In this document: piece after piece, positions 38,825-50,470 of the stretch
Layout of the letters: each line of letters starts with the position of its first letter
How positions within the stretch are numbered: position 1 is the first letter of the stretch
Assembly: GCA_900074885.1 (NCBI GenBank)
Contig: FJUW01000004.1
Location: 1,272,225-1,336,224, forward strand
Source: Rhynchosporium graminicola
Lineage: Eukaryota; Ascomycota; Leotiomycetes; Helotiales; Ploettnerulaceae
Direction of reading: 5' to 3'
Length of the DNA stretch: 64,000 nt
Notes under the pieces: generated by a model
What the model was told of the DNA's origin: nothing
The model's database searches: none
What the model saw: only the letters and a program-made list of their open reading frames with translations
Program-made: the position numbers and the translations under genes

Positions 38825-40860
38825 TCAAAGTCCGTACTCGGCGATAATCTTCTCTGCAGCAGTTTCTCCTACAAGATACGCCGTGCTCTGGGTATGGTTA
38901 TTGGGCAATAGCGGCAAGACACTGAGATCTGCTACTCTCAAATTCTGCACACCTCTAACGCGGAAGTCCGTGTCGACAACAGCACCTTCATCCCCTTTCT
39001 TACCCATTCGAGTGGTACTGCACATGTGCCACGAAGAAAACATGTTGCCTGAGCAATGATCCTATATCAAATTAGCTACCTCCTTCGGGTGTAATACCAC
39101 ACAAACATACCCAGATATCCTCATCAGAGCGACTCTTCGGACACCCAATCATCTTCACGGTGTTCTTCTTGAAGACGGGCGCCTCCAGATAATCCATCAT
39201 CTGGCGAACACCCTCGATAAGAACTCGGCGGTCGTACGGGTGAGAAACGAGCCTAGGGTCTGACTTGGGCGAATCCAATGGGTTCGCTGAAGTCAAAGTT
39301 ACCTCGCCGTACGATTGTGGATTCATAACAAAAGCGAGTGCCGTGAGGTAGCTGTCTGTAGGTTGAAGCTCGTAGTCGCCCACGAAGAGGGGTGGTGTGT
39401 GCTAGTTTATGTCAGCTTAAGAAGACTAGAAATCCGAAAACGCAACATACTGTGGCGATCTCGAAACTGGGTATGGTCGGTTTCTTCAAATGTTCCTGGG
39501 TATGTTTATCGAGAGCTTTGAATTCCTCGGAAGCGTACACGGCATCGCTCTTGAACCATCCCTAATCCAGAATTTAGTATATGCAATAGTCCAAGTCTCA
39601 AGACCAGCCAAATGATCGACGAAGAGCTTAGGGTCCCAAAGTATAGGTATTTACCATCGGAACTCCTCCGTAGATAGAATTCATCATGCCCGTCTTGTCT
39701 TTGGTGTGCTGGGCTCTTGCCGCAGCAACGGCCTCTGCATCCGTCTCGAACGTCATCCTGTCGTTGGTCCCAGGCCTCTGAAGAAGAGTGACCGTAGAGA
39801 AACCGTGGTCTTGCAAGTTCTTGCCGACCTCGGGTGATTCATGGACAAGAGGAATGTCGTGCTTCTGTAGCTCGTCGGCAGGACCAATTCCTGAGAGCAT
39901 TAGAAGTTGAGGAGAATTCAACGCCTGGTCGTTAAGCATTTTCTCTCAAATTTATGCGACAATCAACATACCCCACCAGACAGAATAATATCTTTCTTCG
40001 CGAAGAATTCCTTGCCTTCAACAGTCTTGATGCCAGTAGCCTTTTTCCCGTCTAGCAAAACTTTGGCAACGATTGTATTCAGTGCGAATTTAAGGTTGGA
40101 AGGGGCATCCTGGAGATACGACGAGGCAGTTGTCCTCTCTCCCTTGTAAGCACAAGTTGCGCCCATTCCCATTCCAATTGGATTGCCCGAGTTGATATCA
40201 GGATTGACAGTCAATCCAACCTCCTCGGCGGCCACGAATACGTCTGAAAGACCCTTCTCCCATATATCAGCATAACTGAGGTTTAGTGGACCAGTAGTTC
40301 CATGATCTAAATCGTCAACAATGAGATAGAAAATGATCGTGCAACGGGAAACTCACTCTCCGCTTTCGGATTGAAATATTTCTGATGTTCCCTAGGGATA
40401 TCCACATGATAGTTTTCAATTTTCTTGAATCTTTCCTTGACATTTTTCCATCTCCAGGTACCATCGCCTACCTTTTTCGCCCACTCATCGAAATCCTCGT
40501 CTGCGCCTATTAGCCAACAGGAAAAGTTAATGGTCGTACTACCACCAAGCCCTTTGCCCCGAGAGTAGTCGATCTCTTGACCCTTCAAATGAGTTTGAGG
40601 AGCTGTCTTATAACCCCAATTCAGTTGTGGTTGGGAGAAAGCTAGATTGAAGCGATCGGCTGGGACGAGATATGCGGCGTCCTTGTTGTCACCGCCGGCT
40701 TCCACGAGCAGGACCGATGGTTTCGAGGACGACTTGGCAAGTCTAGTGGCGATAGCACAGCCGGCAGGGCCAGCTATAGGCAATTCAACAATTGAGTGAC
40801 ATGTATTCATTTAGTACATGACCTACCTCCAATGACGATGAAGTCGTATTCGGACGACAT
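38825..40860 (-). CDS. GMC family FAD-dependent oxidoreductase
   Basis: Seven exons: 40860-40827, 40773-40357, 40306-39972, 39924-39655, 39561-39451, 39401-39111 and 39061-38825; 564 residues, a typical length. Exon 1 plus 2 give MSSEYDFIVIGAGPAGCAIA, the ADP-binding GxGxxG fold. Seen: RGKGLGGSTTINFSCWLIG (GMC signature 1), LNSPQLLMLSGIGPADELQK (signature 2), and at the C-terminus SSWHMCSTTRMG and LLPNNHTQSTAYLVGE, which hold the catalytic His and its partner. There is no signal peptide, so an intracellular enzyme is likely. Known: GMC enzymes oxidise alcohols (choline, aryl alcohols, glucose, methanol); substrate cannot be read here. All six introns are 46-93 nt and every join keeps the frame, so the gene looks functional. 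Confidence 0.9.
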
Positions 40861-43340
40861 TCTGTTAGTTGTTAGACGGCAATAAATTTTTGTTGGAAAA
40901 TTGAGCAAAATGACATGTCAAAAAGTTGAGATTTGGGGAATCTCCTGGTATGGCAATGTCATGGCGGGACTAGAGTCGTCGTTTCGAGGAGGGAAACATA
41001 CATGCTTGAGCACTACGTGCTTACTACCTTGGCTGATACACGACCGTGTGAATAAGACTATCGTTGTCGGCGTCTTTCATATGTTCTAAATACTTCCCCC
41101 GTTAAATGAACGAACCTTTGGACTTTGAAAGTTTCAGCTGAATATGGTAAATGAGGCCAACAAGCTGATTCTTGACTGTATGCTCTTCGTAAGACGTTTA
41201 TAATAGCGGTAGTTTCTGACGGGCGACAACGGAGTAAGGAGCGCTTTGTTAGAGAGAACTTGTGTTTCTTTTTGCTGTTCAAAATTTGAGTAAAGGTAAG
41301 GGATACAAGGTCAATGCTTCAAGAAGTAGTACTTATACTTGTATATGTATTGGAATGTCAACCTCGATGTACGATACCTGTAAACGCGGGGTTGCGGGGT
41401 ACACAAGCCCAGCCCAAGGGCCGGCTAAGAGACCTAGCAAGGCGCCAATATTGTGCTACAAAGACCGGGAGGAGTTCGCGGTATCTTGAGTACCAAAAGT
41501 GACCAGAAGCTTCTTCCATTAGATTTTGATTCGCCAGAGGAAGACTTTGAAAGGCTCGTCTAGTTGAACTTGGTTCAGTTCGTTGTTCGTTCTAGTCACT
41601 TGCAGATCCGGGTAGGAACACCGACGTCCTAGGAATGGAAACATATATGAGCTTTGAGTTCCAGAAGAGGGTGTTCGACCGGGGCGGCTTGGGTTCGTGC
41701 TCGGCTACTCGATCTTGAATAGTACGAAACGGAAGTTGTCGTTTGGAAAATGTCGTCTCATATCCCTCGAGATCTTCTTCGCACATCATCTACTAGACAG
41801 TAAATCTTTTGATTTTCTCGCGAAAAGTCATATATCATTGTCATACCTAAGGTAGGTAACCTCGTGACAGTTCCGCGACTCGCCTAACAAGCGAGCAGTC
41901 ATTTTACTGTACACAAAATGTACACCCGCCACCCCGCCTTTCGTACTGAGAAGATCACGCAGGACTCTGACGTGTGAAACTCGATTTACCGGTCGTATAC
42001 AGGTTGAAGCCTTCAAAGCTTGCCTTAATTTTGTCAGGCTCGAGTACTGTGTAAGCGGGCAGAGACTAATTCAATGCGTAGAAATTTCTAAAACCTCTTA
42101 TAGGTAACTTGACTACAGTGCACAGGATACTCTACTACGAGTATCACCACTACAGTCTATTCGAGCTGAAAGACAGCAACTCACATGGCTTGCTCTGATT
42201 CGCTCAACTCGATGCGTGGAAACCGTACCATAGAGGAAAGCAGTGTAAGAAGACCAGTGCAAGAAACGTAAAAAGTCGACTCAAAGCAGACGAGACATGC
42301 TGATAGTTAAGACGCTCAACTATTGCAACGTACTACCTAATGACGCAGAGCACGCGACGACAAAAAAAAAGATAAACTAACAAGGTACTCCTGGACCTCG
42401 CAGTCATTCTATGCTTCCATAAGAATAGGAAGAGTCTTGTTATTCATAGTCAATATTCGCCACTACCTCGATTGACACACTCTGACTTATACTTCGATAT
42501 TGATAAAATATCAGGACCGGGTGCCAGACTAATTAGAGTCGTATTCCAAAGAGTCTCCTACAAATGCGCTGCAAAAGCCTGATATCTCTGAAAGGCACTC
42601 GACCTGTTTATCGTAGGTAGCTTGCATGATGACCTTGTGGCTGATGGTATCAATCAGAAACTCAGTTTCGCTTGCTCGGCGAGGAAGAGAATGTTGGATA
42701 ATCTCGTTGCCCAGCATACAAGTCAAGAAGGCAGAAGAGTTCCCGCATATACGTGTCTGTATGCCATGTCAGGCCTGCGTGTTAAACATTACGGTGCCAG
42801 GATAAGCGCTTACTGATGTGATCTTGTTCTTAGTGACACGCGTAGCATCCAACAGTAATAGGTGTACTGAACAATATTAAAGAAGATCCCCATGAACAAA
42901 GAGACGTGGCAACAGGGCGAGTGCCTAGCATGTGGCCAAGTCAGAGGTGGTATCTTATTCCTCTACCAAGTACCAATGATAACACTGTCTGTTACGGAGA
43001 TATACCGGTCGTGAATCCAAGTCTATGTCCTCAATCCACTTTTTGTTAAAGATATAATAAATTTCTCATCTCTTTCAATCGATGCTCAAGTGCATTCTCT
43101 GCGCATTCGGCAGATGCGCAGCTTCAAGGTAGCCAGGAACGTTACCATGAGACTTGAATCCTAGTCTAGTCGGCATGTTGTGTCCGTCGGCCTGAGAAGA
43201 TATGGTATGACGATATCATGCTTATGGATACCATAATATTTTGCGGTCGACAACGCAGAGTCTGCTGATAGCGAGCATTGACTGCCTGGTGGGGTTATGC
43301 AGTTCATGGAGGTCTAATGGGGTGTGATAACCATCATAGA
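40861..43340. other. Gene-poor interval
   Basis: 2.5 kb between the GMC gene start and the Vps37 stop. Frames are short and unlinked; the best, a 65-codon minus-strand frame at 42529-42726, matches nothing I know. No long repeats noticed. Confidence 0.4.
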
Positions 43341-44214
43341 CTACCGCCAACCTCCAACACGACCTTCATCCCATCTCTCTTTTCGTTCCTGACGTGAGTA
43401 ATAGACCTTTTTAGCTTCCCGGTACTGTTTCACCCACTCCCATGCTTCTCTTTCTGTCGCAATCCCGTCATCTCCCTCCAGAAAGCTCTCTTCTAATGCC
43501 CCACATACCATCTCTTGTTCCTGCATACCTTGGTTAAGGCGCTGGTAGAGAGAGGCAGGCGAAAACGGCGCCAAGGCACGATCCATATCTGACTGTTTCT
43601 GTCGCCATTGCCTTTCTAGGGCATGTGTGGACAAGAGCTGAGCTTGGGTCGAGGACCGCAAGTGGGCCAATCGTGCCTCCTGCTCATTGAGATGTGACGC
43701 AAGAGCAATATTTTCCGTCAAGGCTGCTTGCAATGGCTCCTGTGATGCAGCGATCGAGGGATGTGCGGTGGATGACGAGTGCGCAAGTGCTGCTAGAAGA
43801 GCTGGTCTCGCGAGTATTTCGGCCAAGTCCTGCTTGCTGAAGAGAAGTCAATTGGTATTCTCACAAGCAGAGTAACGTTACAAACGGTTTATCCTCTAGT
43901 ATCTTCGGCAGCCACTCTTCACCAGGATCCTGCGTCTGTTGTGCGTATTGCCGTTCTCGAAATCGGGCCTGCTGTGAAGTCTGGAGATCTTCAGAATTTG
44001 CACGGTATGCACCGAGAGCTTCCTGGATCTGCGTTTGTGTTTGTGGGGGAGGGGGAGGGGGAGGTGGCAACGGTTGGCTCCCGGCGGGTGTACCACGGCG
44101 ACTGACCTCCTGACTGCTCGGCTTCGGTGGAGGTGCTGGTGGCAGGTTGGAGTCAAAGGATTGGGAGTTTCGATGTGTCTGATAGGCTGGATATGCTGGT
44201 GACGGGGATGACAT
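43341..44214 (-). CDS. VPS37: ESCRT-I subunit Vps37 (Mod(r) domain)
   Basis: Two exons, 44214-43882 and 43829-43341; 273 residues. Start chosen at the ATG giving MSSPSPAYPAYQTHRNSQSF, the usual opening in filamentous fungi; the frame is open upstream to 44385, so a longer N-terminus remains possible. Seen: a Pro-rich disordered region with a run of eight prolines, then EEWLPKILEDKPF joined to DLAEILARPALLAALAHSSS, and a Mod(r) coiled coil with LASHLNEQEARLAHLRSSTQ and AQLLSTHALERQWRQKQSDM. The C-terminus EAKKVYYSRQERKERWDEGR is also typical. Known: Vps37 is the rod subunit of ESCRT-I with Vps23 and Vps28, acting at endosomes in ubiquitinated cargo sorting and, in fungi, pH signalling. The acceptor (CAG before GAC) was chosen to keep the Mod(r) frame. 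Confidence 0.85.
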
Positions 44215-47213
44215 GCTTGCTGGCTGTGTTGGTGTGAAGCGTAACTGGCCCAGCGGGGTATTGTTGATAGGATACTTAGAGTCATCCAAGTTTGTGGAGC
44301 ATAGAAGCAGATAGATAGTTGGCCAGGATGGGATATAGTGCAGCCCAGCTTCTGGATGAATGGGCAATTGAATCTGCAAGAGCACGGTCTGGGAGTCGAC
44401 CTTGAAAATAAGCAGTTGTCGTACCAGGGAGCTGAATATCTACCTATCGGACCTGGGATGACCTCTGGCTGGTCAAGTTTGATTGTGTCGATACGGAATA
44501 CGGAATTGGAATCTTGAAAAGAGCAAGTTTGTTGGCGATGTTGATGTTGATGTTGGTGAAGGCAAGGTAGCCTTGTCTCCGCCTCGTTGAGTTGGTAGGC
44601 GGGACCCTTTTTTTCCGTGCCGACCCGTGAGCCCACACCACGTTACCTATACCTCATTCCCGTTAAGGCCAAATCCCATGTACGAAAGTACAAAGCATAT
44701 TCGTCGCCCAAATGATTCCTTTGCCTCACGTCGCGGCCCTCTTTTTGTTTACAAAGGTCGCTCTTAAGCGAAAGTGGAATTGCTATATGTTTGGCTATGG
44801 ACCCTACAGTTAATAGCAGAGCCCTTGACTTCACTATATATATCATGCCATGTCAAGTCGACAAGTCCTGGAAATCATGAACAACTGACAAGTTAGATCC
44901 ATTGGAAGGGACGAGAACGACGACTGTAGCTGGCTGGCTTTGTCGGTTGCTTGAGTGCATCCTGGGTAGTGAATGAACATCATGCCTGAGTACGCAGACC
45001 CTGGTATCTCCGTGCTCCTGCAGCAAGCAGCTGTTCGGTATTCAGAATCAGACTTAGCCTATTTTCATTTTTACATTTGTCTTGCTATCGCCCGTGATGC
45101 TTCAAGCTGCTTGATTATCCGACACCTCCCGACTTGTGCGGCTTAAACTTCGTAAATATGGGGCCATACATGAAGTACCAACGTACCGGTGTTGTCATAG
45201 AGCTAGCAGGGGCCGGCTGGAAGACTTTACTGCTAATTGTATTATCTGTATAACGCACCTCACTGACTTGGCCTTTACTGCTTGGGCAATCTCTGCCTAG
45301 TCATAGACCTGGTTGCTGCCATACTTGTAACCTTGTGTATAGTAAGTCCACCTGTCCCTCTGCTATAAGTAGCTCTATGGCAACACTTAACCGCTCCAGC
45401 CGCTGTAGCATCGTTGGTAGATAGGTGCCTTTGTACGAAAGATACGAAAGCATGGCGTCGCAAGTGTGTGTCCCTGAAATCTGGATATGATAGACTCGCG
45501 GGCTGGTCTTGACTTCGGCTGCATCTTCCACGTTTCGCCGTAGAAAGACCGATACTATAAGTATCGATCAGCAATCGCCAAAGCCAAAACCAGTCAACTG
45601 CATCCAACTCGGCCTTGGAAAGTTCAAGATAATTGACATTTGTCCGTCGAACGCTCTAGAAGGTGCGAGCCGCTCTATTATTATACCGGGGACGAATGAG
45701 AGGGCCTACACTCTCGCAATGCAGAAAAAGGAGCAACAGAGGATCGGCCGGCACCTGCCAGAGGCCCATAGCATCTCTCGTCTTGAAGTCCGGCTAAAGA
45801 TTAACGAGCTGAGCTTCTCAGCGCGGCAGTCATAGCACAGCACCGCACTGCACCATTCCTGGAGCACCTTACAACACAAAAGGTGGTACTTACAGCTAGC
45901 TAGCTGTTCGATTACTATGCAACGGGACTTTTGGGTTTTCACTCTTAGGTTGAAGTCATCTGTTGCTATTATACAGTGTCAGTCAAACTCGATTGATCTT
46001 CTTTTTCCTGTCCACATGCTGTCAGCTCGCTAGCAGAGATTGGGTATTGCAAATCTGGCTGTAAAGCTGTTAGTATCCGAGAGCAAGTGTCTCTAAAGGT
46101 GCAGGTGGCGTTGAATGCTGACCATTCCCACGCGTACCTCTTCCGGGTATACCGCAAACCAATATGTGTATGATAATCTTATGGTCAAAAGCGTATTAGT
46201 AGTTGAGTGTTCAGTACTTCCGAAGATAGAGCTAGTAGTGTCAGAAGTAAGCAAGCATAAGTATATTAAAAACTCCATAAAAAGATCGGCTATCGTTCGC
46301 CAGTAGTATAGTACGGAAGCCGTACAAATCCACAGCTCTGCATCATTTCTACGCTATTTAACTACCTCCCATCTCCAGATTCCCAGAGGAGAAAGGAACC
46401 TGTTCTCCGCAGCGGACAGACTCTTTCCCCTCCCTTCTCCAGCTCGGAGGTGCGTAGTGAAATGGAAAAACTGGAAACTTCTTCCCATTCCTCCACTTTA
46501 AGACTTCAGCAAACTCCGCAAGAGGCACTACTGTCTCGCGCTACTGTTATCTCTTCTCTTTCCCCACCAGCTTTCAACTACAGTAGTGGTGGTAGCGATC
46601 CTGGTGCCCAGCAGCGTAGTAGTACTCCCCCAATGACCTTGGAGAGTAGGTTCGGTGCAAGACGGTACAGTAGGTAAGTAGCGAGAGAAACCAAGTAGAG
46701 ATCGGGAGAGAAGAAAAAACTGTTCAAATGGACCAAACGGAAAGACGCAACTTGCTCATGGAAACGTCGTAATCGATCATCCACTTCCGAGGTTCCATCT
46801 TGATCATGATCATCATCTGGACCGACGCAGGGCCGGATAGGACATTGGTATCCAGTCCAGTTCTGCACACTCTCGGCCTCATTATGTCGACTTTGTCCGC
46901 TTTAGGCAATTATCCAGGCTGGCCTACCATTTTGCCGGCGGCGGTCTTTCTCGACTATAGATAGATAGTACTCCACACTCTCCACAGAGCAAAGCCGGCA
47001 CCACTATACGGCGAGCGGCCAGAACGCTGCAATCCCCGGCCTCAGAATAAGGCCGTGTCCAATGACAGTGGCCGGTAGCGGGTTGTGATACCAGATACTG
47101 ACAGGGAAGGGAAGGGAAGGAAGGCTGTGAGTTCCAGCAAAGTACTGTAAGTCACTTCTTCAGCACAGCATACTGTAGCATCGAGCATGGTAGCGGCATT
47201 TGAATGGATGGAA

Positions 47214-47242
47214 GGTACCTAAGTAGGTAGGTAGGTACCTAC
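47214..47242. repeat. GGTA/TACC array with central palindrome
   Basis: GGTACCTAAGTAGGTAGGTAGGTACC-type sequence: GGTA units flanked by their complement, in the gene-poor interval upstream of the F-box gene. Confidence 0.8.
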
Positions 47243-47542
47243 AATTACTACAATACGAGTCCAGTAACGCATCCTTATATTATATAAGTTGAGCCAGGGT
47301 GCGGTGTGCATCACAATAGGTACCTTTAGGTGATCTATCTGCTGAATCGGCTCTTCTCCTCTGCTCCTCTTGGGGCCGCCCGAGCCCGATTGACAGTGAC
47401 CCCAGCCCAGGCCCAGCCCAGGCCCAGGCCAGCCTAAAGAACCTCCATTCCAATACCCCGACCCAGGCCATTTTACTGCATATCCGCCTTCCTTCTCCAA
47501 ACCGGAGCGAACGGAGGTACACTTCCCACGATCGACACCACT

Positions 47543-47580
47543 CGACGACGACGACTACGACTACGACTACGACTACAACG
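47543..47580. repeat. GAC/TAC trinucleotide array
   Basis: Four CGA/GAC units followed by four GACTAC-like units, then degenerating into GACAGC. It lies about 570 nt upstream of the F-box gene ATG. Confidence 0.85.
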
Positions 47581-48134
47581 ACAGCGACAGTGACATCGAC
47601 AGCAAGGACAAAGCCCGAGACTTCGAAGGAACACGGCATTTCCTTCTCTCGCAACCGGTCGCATATCAGCCAGCCTTGCTTGAACTTGCTGATCCCGACG
47701 CATTCGAGCCGGACAATCGGATTGGCTTCGTCTGGTTGCTGAGTCTTCCATCTCTTCAGGAGTTAGTCAGTCGTTATCGAATCTACTCGAGAATCCGAGG
47801 TCACGCCCCGGGGCCACTGTAATTACGGATCTGTGCTGGACTTGACTTCGCCCACAAATTGACTACGACTCTTGATACTCCTCGAATCCCACTTCTTGAC
47901 TGGGCACGCTGCCGCGGCCCTCTCGAATTCATCTGGCCGTGGCCTGTCCAATTCAATTTCACGATGCATGAGTGTCGAACGTGCGACGACGTCTCTATTT
48001 CTCTCGACGCCGTGCGCGCGACTCTGACGACCCTTCTGTGAAGAGCGTCGTCCCTTCGACCATGATATGTTGTTAAAAGCACCTATCACTTTACCCCTGC
48101 GACCATATGGCACAACGGCCGAACGCAAAATATC

Positions 48135-49856
48135 ATGGACCCCCTCCACATAACTGAATTCGCGTCGGAGCGATACTTTAGCAAACTAAGACAGCTCAAT
48201 GAGCCCTCCGACAATGCTGCTTCCTCATCTGAAGCTCCAGCGGCGGTTGCGATACCCAATCCTCCTTTGCCCACCGGCCCTACATTTACCCTGCCCTTAG
48301 GACGACAACGGTCCCTCGATAATGATCTACCACCCCTCGACCTCAGACCTAGTGAGCAGAAAAAACGGTCATCAGGTCACGATCTCACAGCGTTACGAAC
48401 CCAGCGTCGTCCCACTTTCGCCGGCTCCTTTGGCAGATTAACTTCCAAAGTTAATGTCATTCACAAAGGGGTCCCCTCAATTGTGGAACATAGGGAGGAA
48501 ATTCTGGCGGTAGATCCAGTCGCGGCCCAGAAGTATGTTGAATATTCCCTCAGTGAAACAGGCTGAAATGCTGACCATTTTAGTCTAAACCTCAGTGACT
48601 TGTTTCTTGCTCTCCCGAACGAGCTCCAAGCTCAGATAATTGCGCCCCTTCCTATACATACTGTCCTCACCCTACGACTCGTTTCCAAGTCATTCCACAC
48701 AATAGTCACTTTAAACGAATCGACAATTGCTCGATACCACATCGCCAATAGTCTGCCCGCATATTCTTTGAAATTATACCCTTTGCCCGATCCCGCTTGG
48801 ATTAACCTACACTACCTATGTAGTATATGGCATAGATTACATGTTGCTGAGAAGCTGTCAACCATGATTGCCGCACAAGCAGCGAAAGAGATATTCCTCC
48901 GCAACACTGATGCCCTAAGGCGAGAGTTTGAGCCACAACACAGGCGAATGCGTCAAAGATTGATGCCTCTCGTCTTCACACTTTTTCATTTCTTCGAAAC
49001 ATATCGAGATATACACATCAAGCGTCTCACAAGTGAACCCCCCTTGCATCGTCAAGCATATACCTTGAATCCGATCGAGGCGGAGGTCATGGCCATGTAC
49101 GATGATCAGACACTCCTCAAAGTCCACCAGGTGTTCCCCCTGGTGGTATCTTCCTTCTCTCGGAGACTACGTCCACCATCTTATGTTGGAACCTTGGAAC
49201 GTTCTATCAAAGGTTATCTGAAGGATCGGCCTGCAGATGAGGTATACGCCACGATTCTAGCCGTTGGAGGACTCCGCCAGGCGCAAAGATTCTGGGAGAC
49301 GAAAGGATACAATGCTCGCCGAGCAGCGGTAGATACCTGGTACGGCTTCTTAACACGGAGTCCTGTCGAAGCTCCCCCAAAGTCAAAAATGTCCTTTGTA
49401 TCACATTTCGGGAGAAACAGAGCCAAGCAAGCCGCCGAAGCTTCATCATCGGATTCCAGCACGATCCACGACGCGACGAGTTGCCGAGAATGGTTCTGCG
49501 TCAAGCCATCCTGCCAAGCAGCTCGCAGGCGGCATTCCACAGACAACCTAGTCTTCTACAGCAGTCTCGCAGACGGACCTCCTATGAGTCCTCTTCCACG
49601 TGATCTCCTCCGACTCATGCTTCCAGATCTTCAACATCTCTCGAACATTTGGATGCACACAGCTGAAGCCCTCATACTACAAAGACAAATCGTGCCCCGC
49701 GCCCAAGACATAAAACGGAACACTCATGTTCTGCTCGAGCTGATTCGGGATGATGGAATGGTGTTGGATGACTGGACATCGGGAACTCCTGTACAAGCGA
49801 ATATGAATACGGAACAGCAAGAAGGCATGGGAGTACCTGGTGGATTATCAGACTAG
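48135..49856 (+). CDS. F-box domain protein
   Basis: Two exons, 48135-48532 and 48584-49856, joined in phase 2 over a 51-nt intron with a GCTGACC branch site; 556 residues. Seen: a disordered N-terminus of about 130 residues, then an F-box beginning right after the join (LSDLFLALPNELQAQIIAPL, followed by TVLTLRLVSKSFHTIV) near residues 135-175. The remainder is helical, with no leucine-rich or WD repeats; a Ser-rich patch and a cluster CREWFCVKPSCQAARR follow near residue 440. Known: F-box proteins link substrates to the Skp1-Cullin1 ubiquitin ligase or serve in non-SCF complexes. The substrate is unknown. The F-box is well formed; the rest I do not recognise beyond a fungal family with this architecture. 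Confidence 0.8.
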
Positions 49857-50470
49857 GTCAGGTCGTGAAGCAAGCAAGCAAGTGAGTGCGCAATGAGCAT
49901 TTACACGGCGTTTATACTCTGTTACTGGTGAGTGAATTTGGTCGGCATTTCTGTACAATGAAGCGAGCAGCAGTTGCTGTGGGGCACCACTACCACCGAC
50001 GGAGTTCAGGAGAATTTAGGCATCATTTTGGGAATATAGATATCATATAAGTTTCGTCATGAAATTGAGAGCAATTGCACATATGATCCACTTCAAAATT
50101 GATAACTCAAACCTCCCAAGCTTATTAGCGGCACCCTTCTCTGTGTGTACTGTTTGGGAACCCAAAAATCCATCCTATTTATTTGAACAATTAATCAATC
50201 ACTGAAGCCCGGCGACCGTTTTTGAAGTTTTCCAATTCATTTTCTGCTTCTTCCCAATGTCCATCCTTTCCTACCTGTCACGTCTGGCAGATCATCCCTG
50301 AACTCCAAGGACCCGTCATTATATCGAGAAAAGTCGAGAAAAAAAGGTAAAGATGTGACCAGAAAAGAGACATAACGCCATCACATATAAACTTCATTTA
50401 TACCTGCCAACCATGCGTGCTGCCGTATCAAGGAATGAGTCGCAAAGAATTCAATGGATCAAAGGGTATA
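49857..50470. other. Intergenic between convergent genes
   Basis: About 0.6 kb of 3' flanks of the F-box gene and the AT-hook gene. Nothing else seen. Confidence 0.5.

Larger units (their letters stand above)
44215..48134. other. Gene-poor divergent interval, Vps37 / F-box gene
   Basis: 3.9 kb between two genes that point apart. It contains a GGTA array (47214-47242), a GAC/TAC trinucleotide array (47543-47580) and several low-complexity G/A-rich stretches (GGGAAGGGAAGGG near 47.1 kb). Open frames at 44.4-44.6, 45.5-45.8 and 46.4-46.7 kb were examined and have no ATG-led, family-like product. Confidence 0.45.

Noticed and set aside
28000..40860. Secondary-metabolite gene cluster
   Set aside because: No polyketide synthase, peptide synthetase, terpene cyclase or pathway regulator; the four enzymes and transporters are widely spaced and of unrelated type.
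44444..44641. A longer N-terminal exon for Vps37 encoding a Lys/Asn-rich peptide
   Set aside because: No splice path joins it in frame to the Pro-rich region, and the family usually starts at the MSSP-type ATG.
45509..45835. Forward frame of 108 codons
   Set aside because: It begins with TTG, has no ATG until near its end and matches nothing known.
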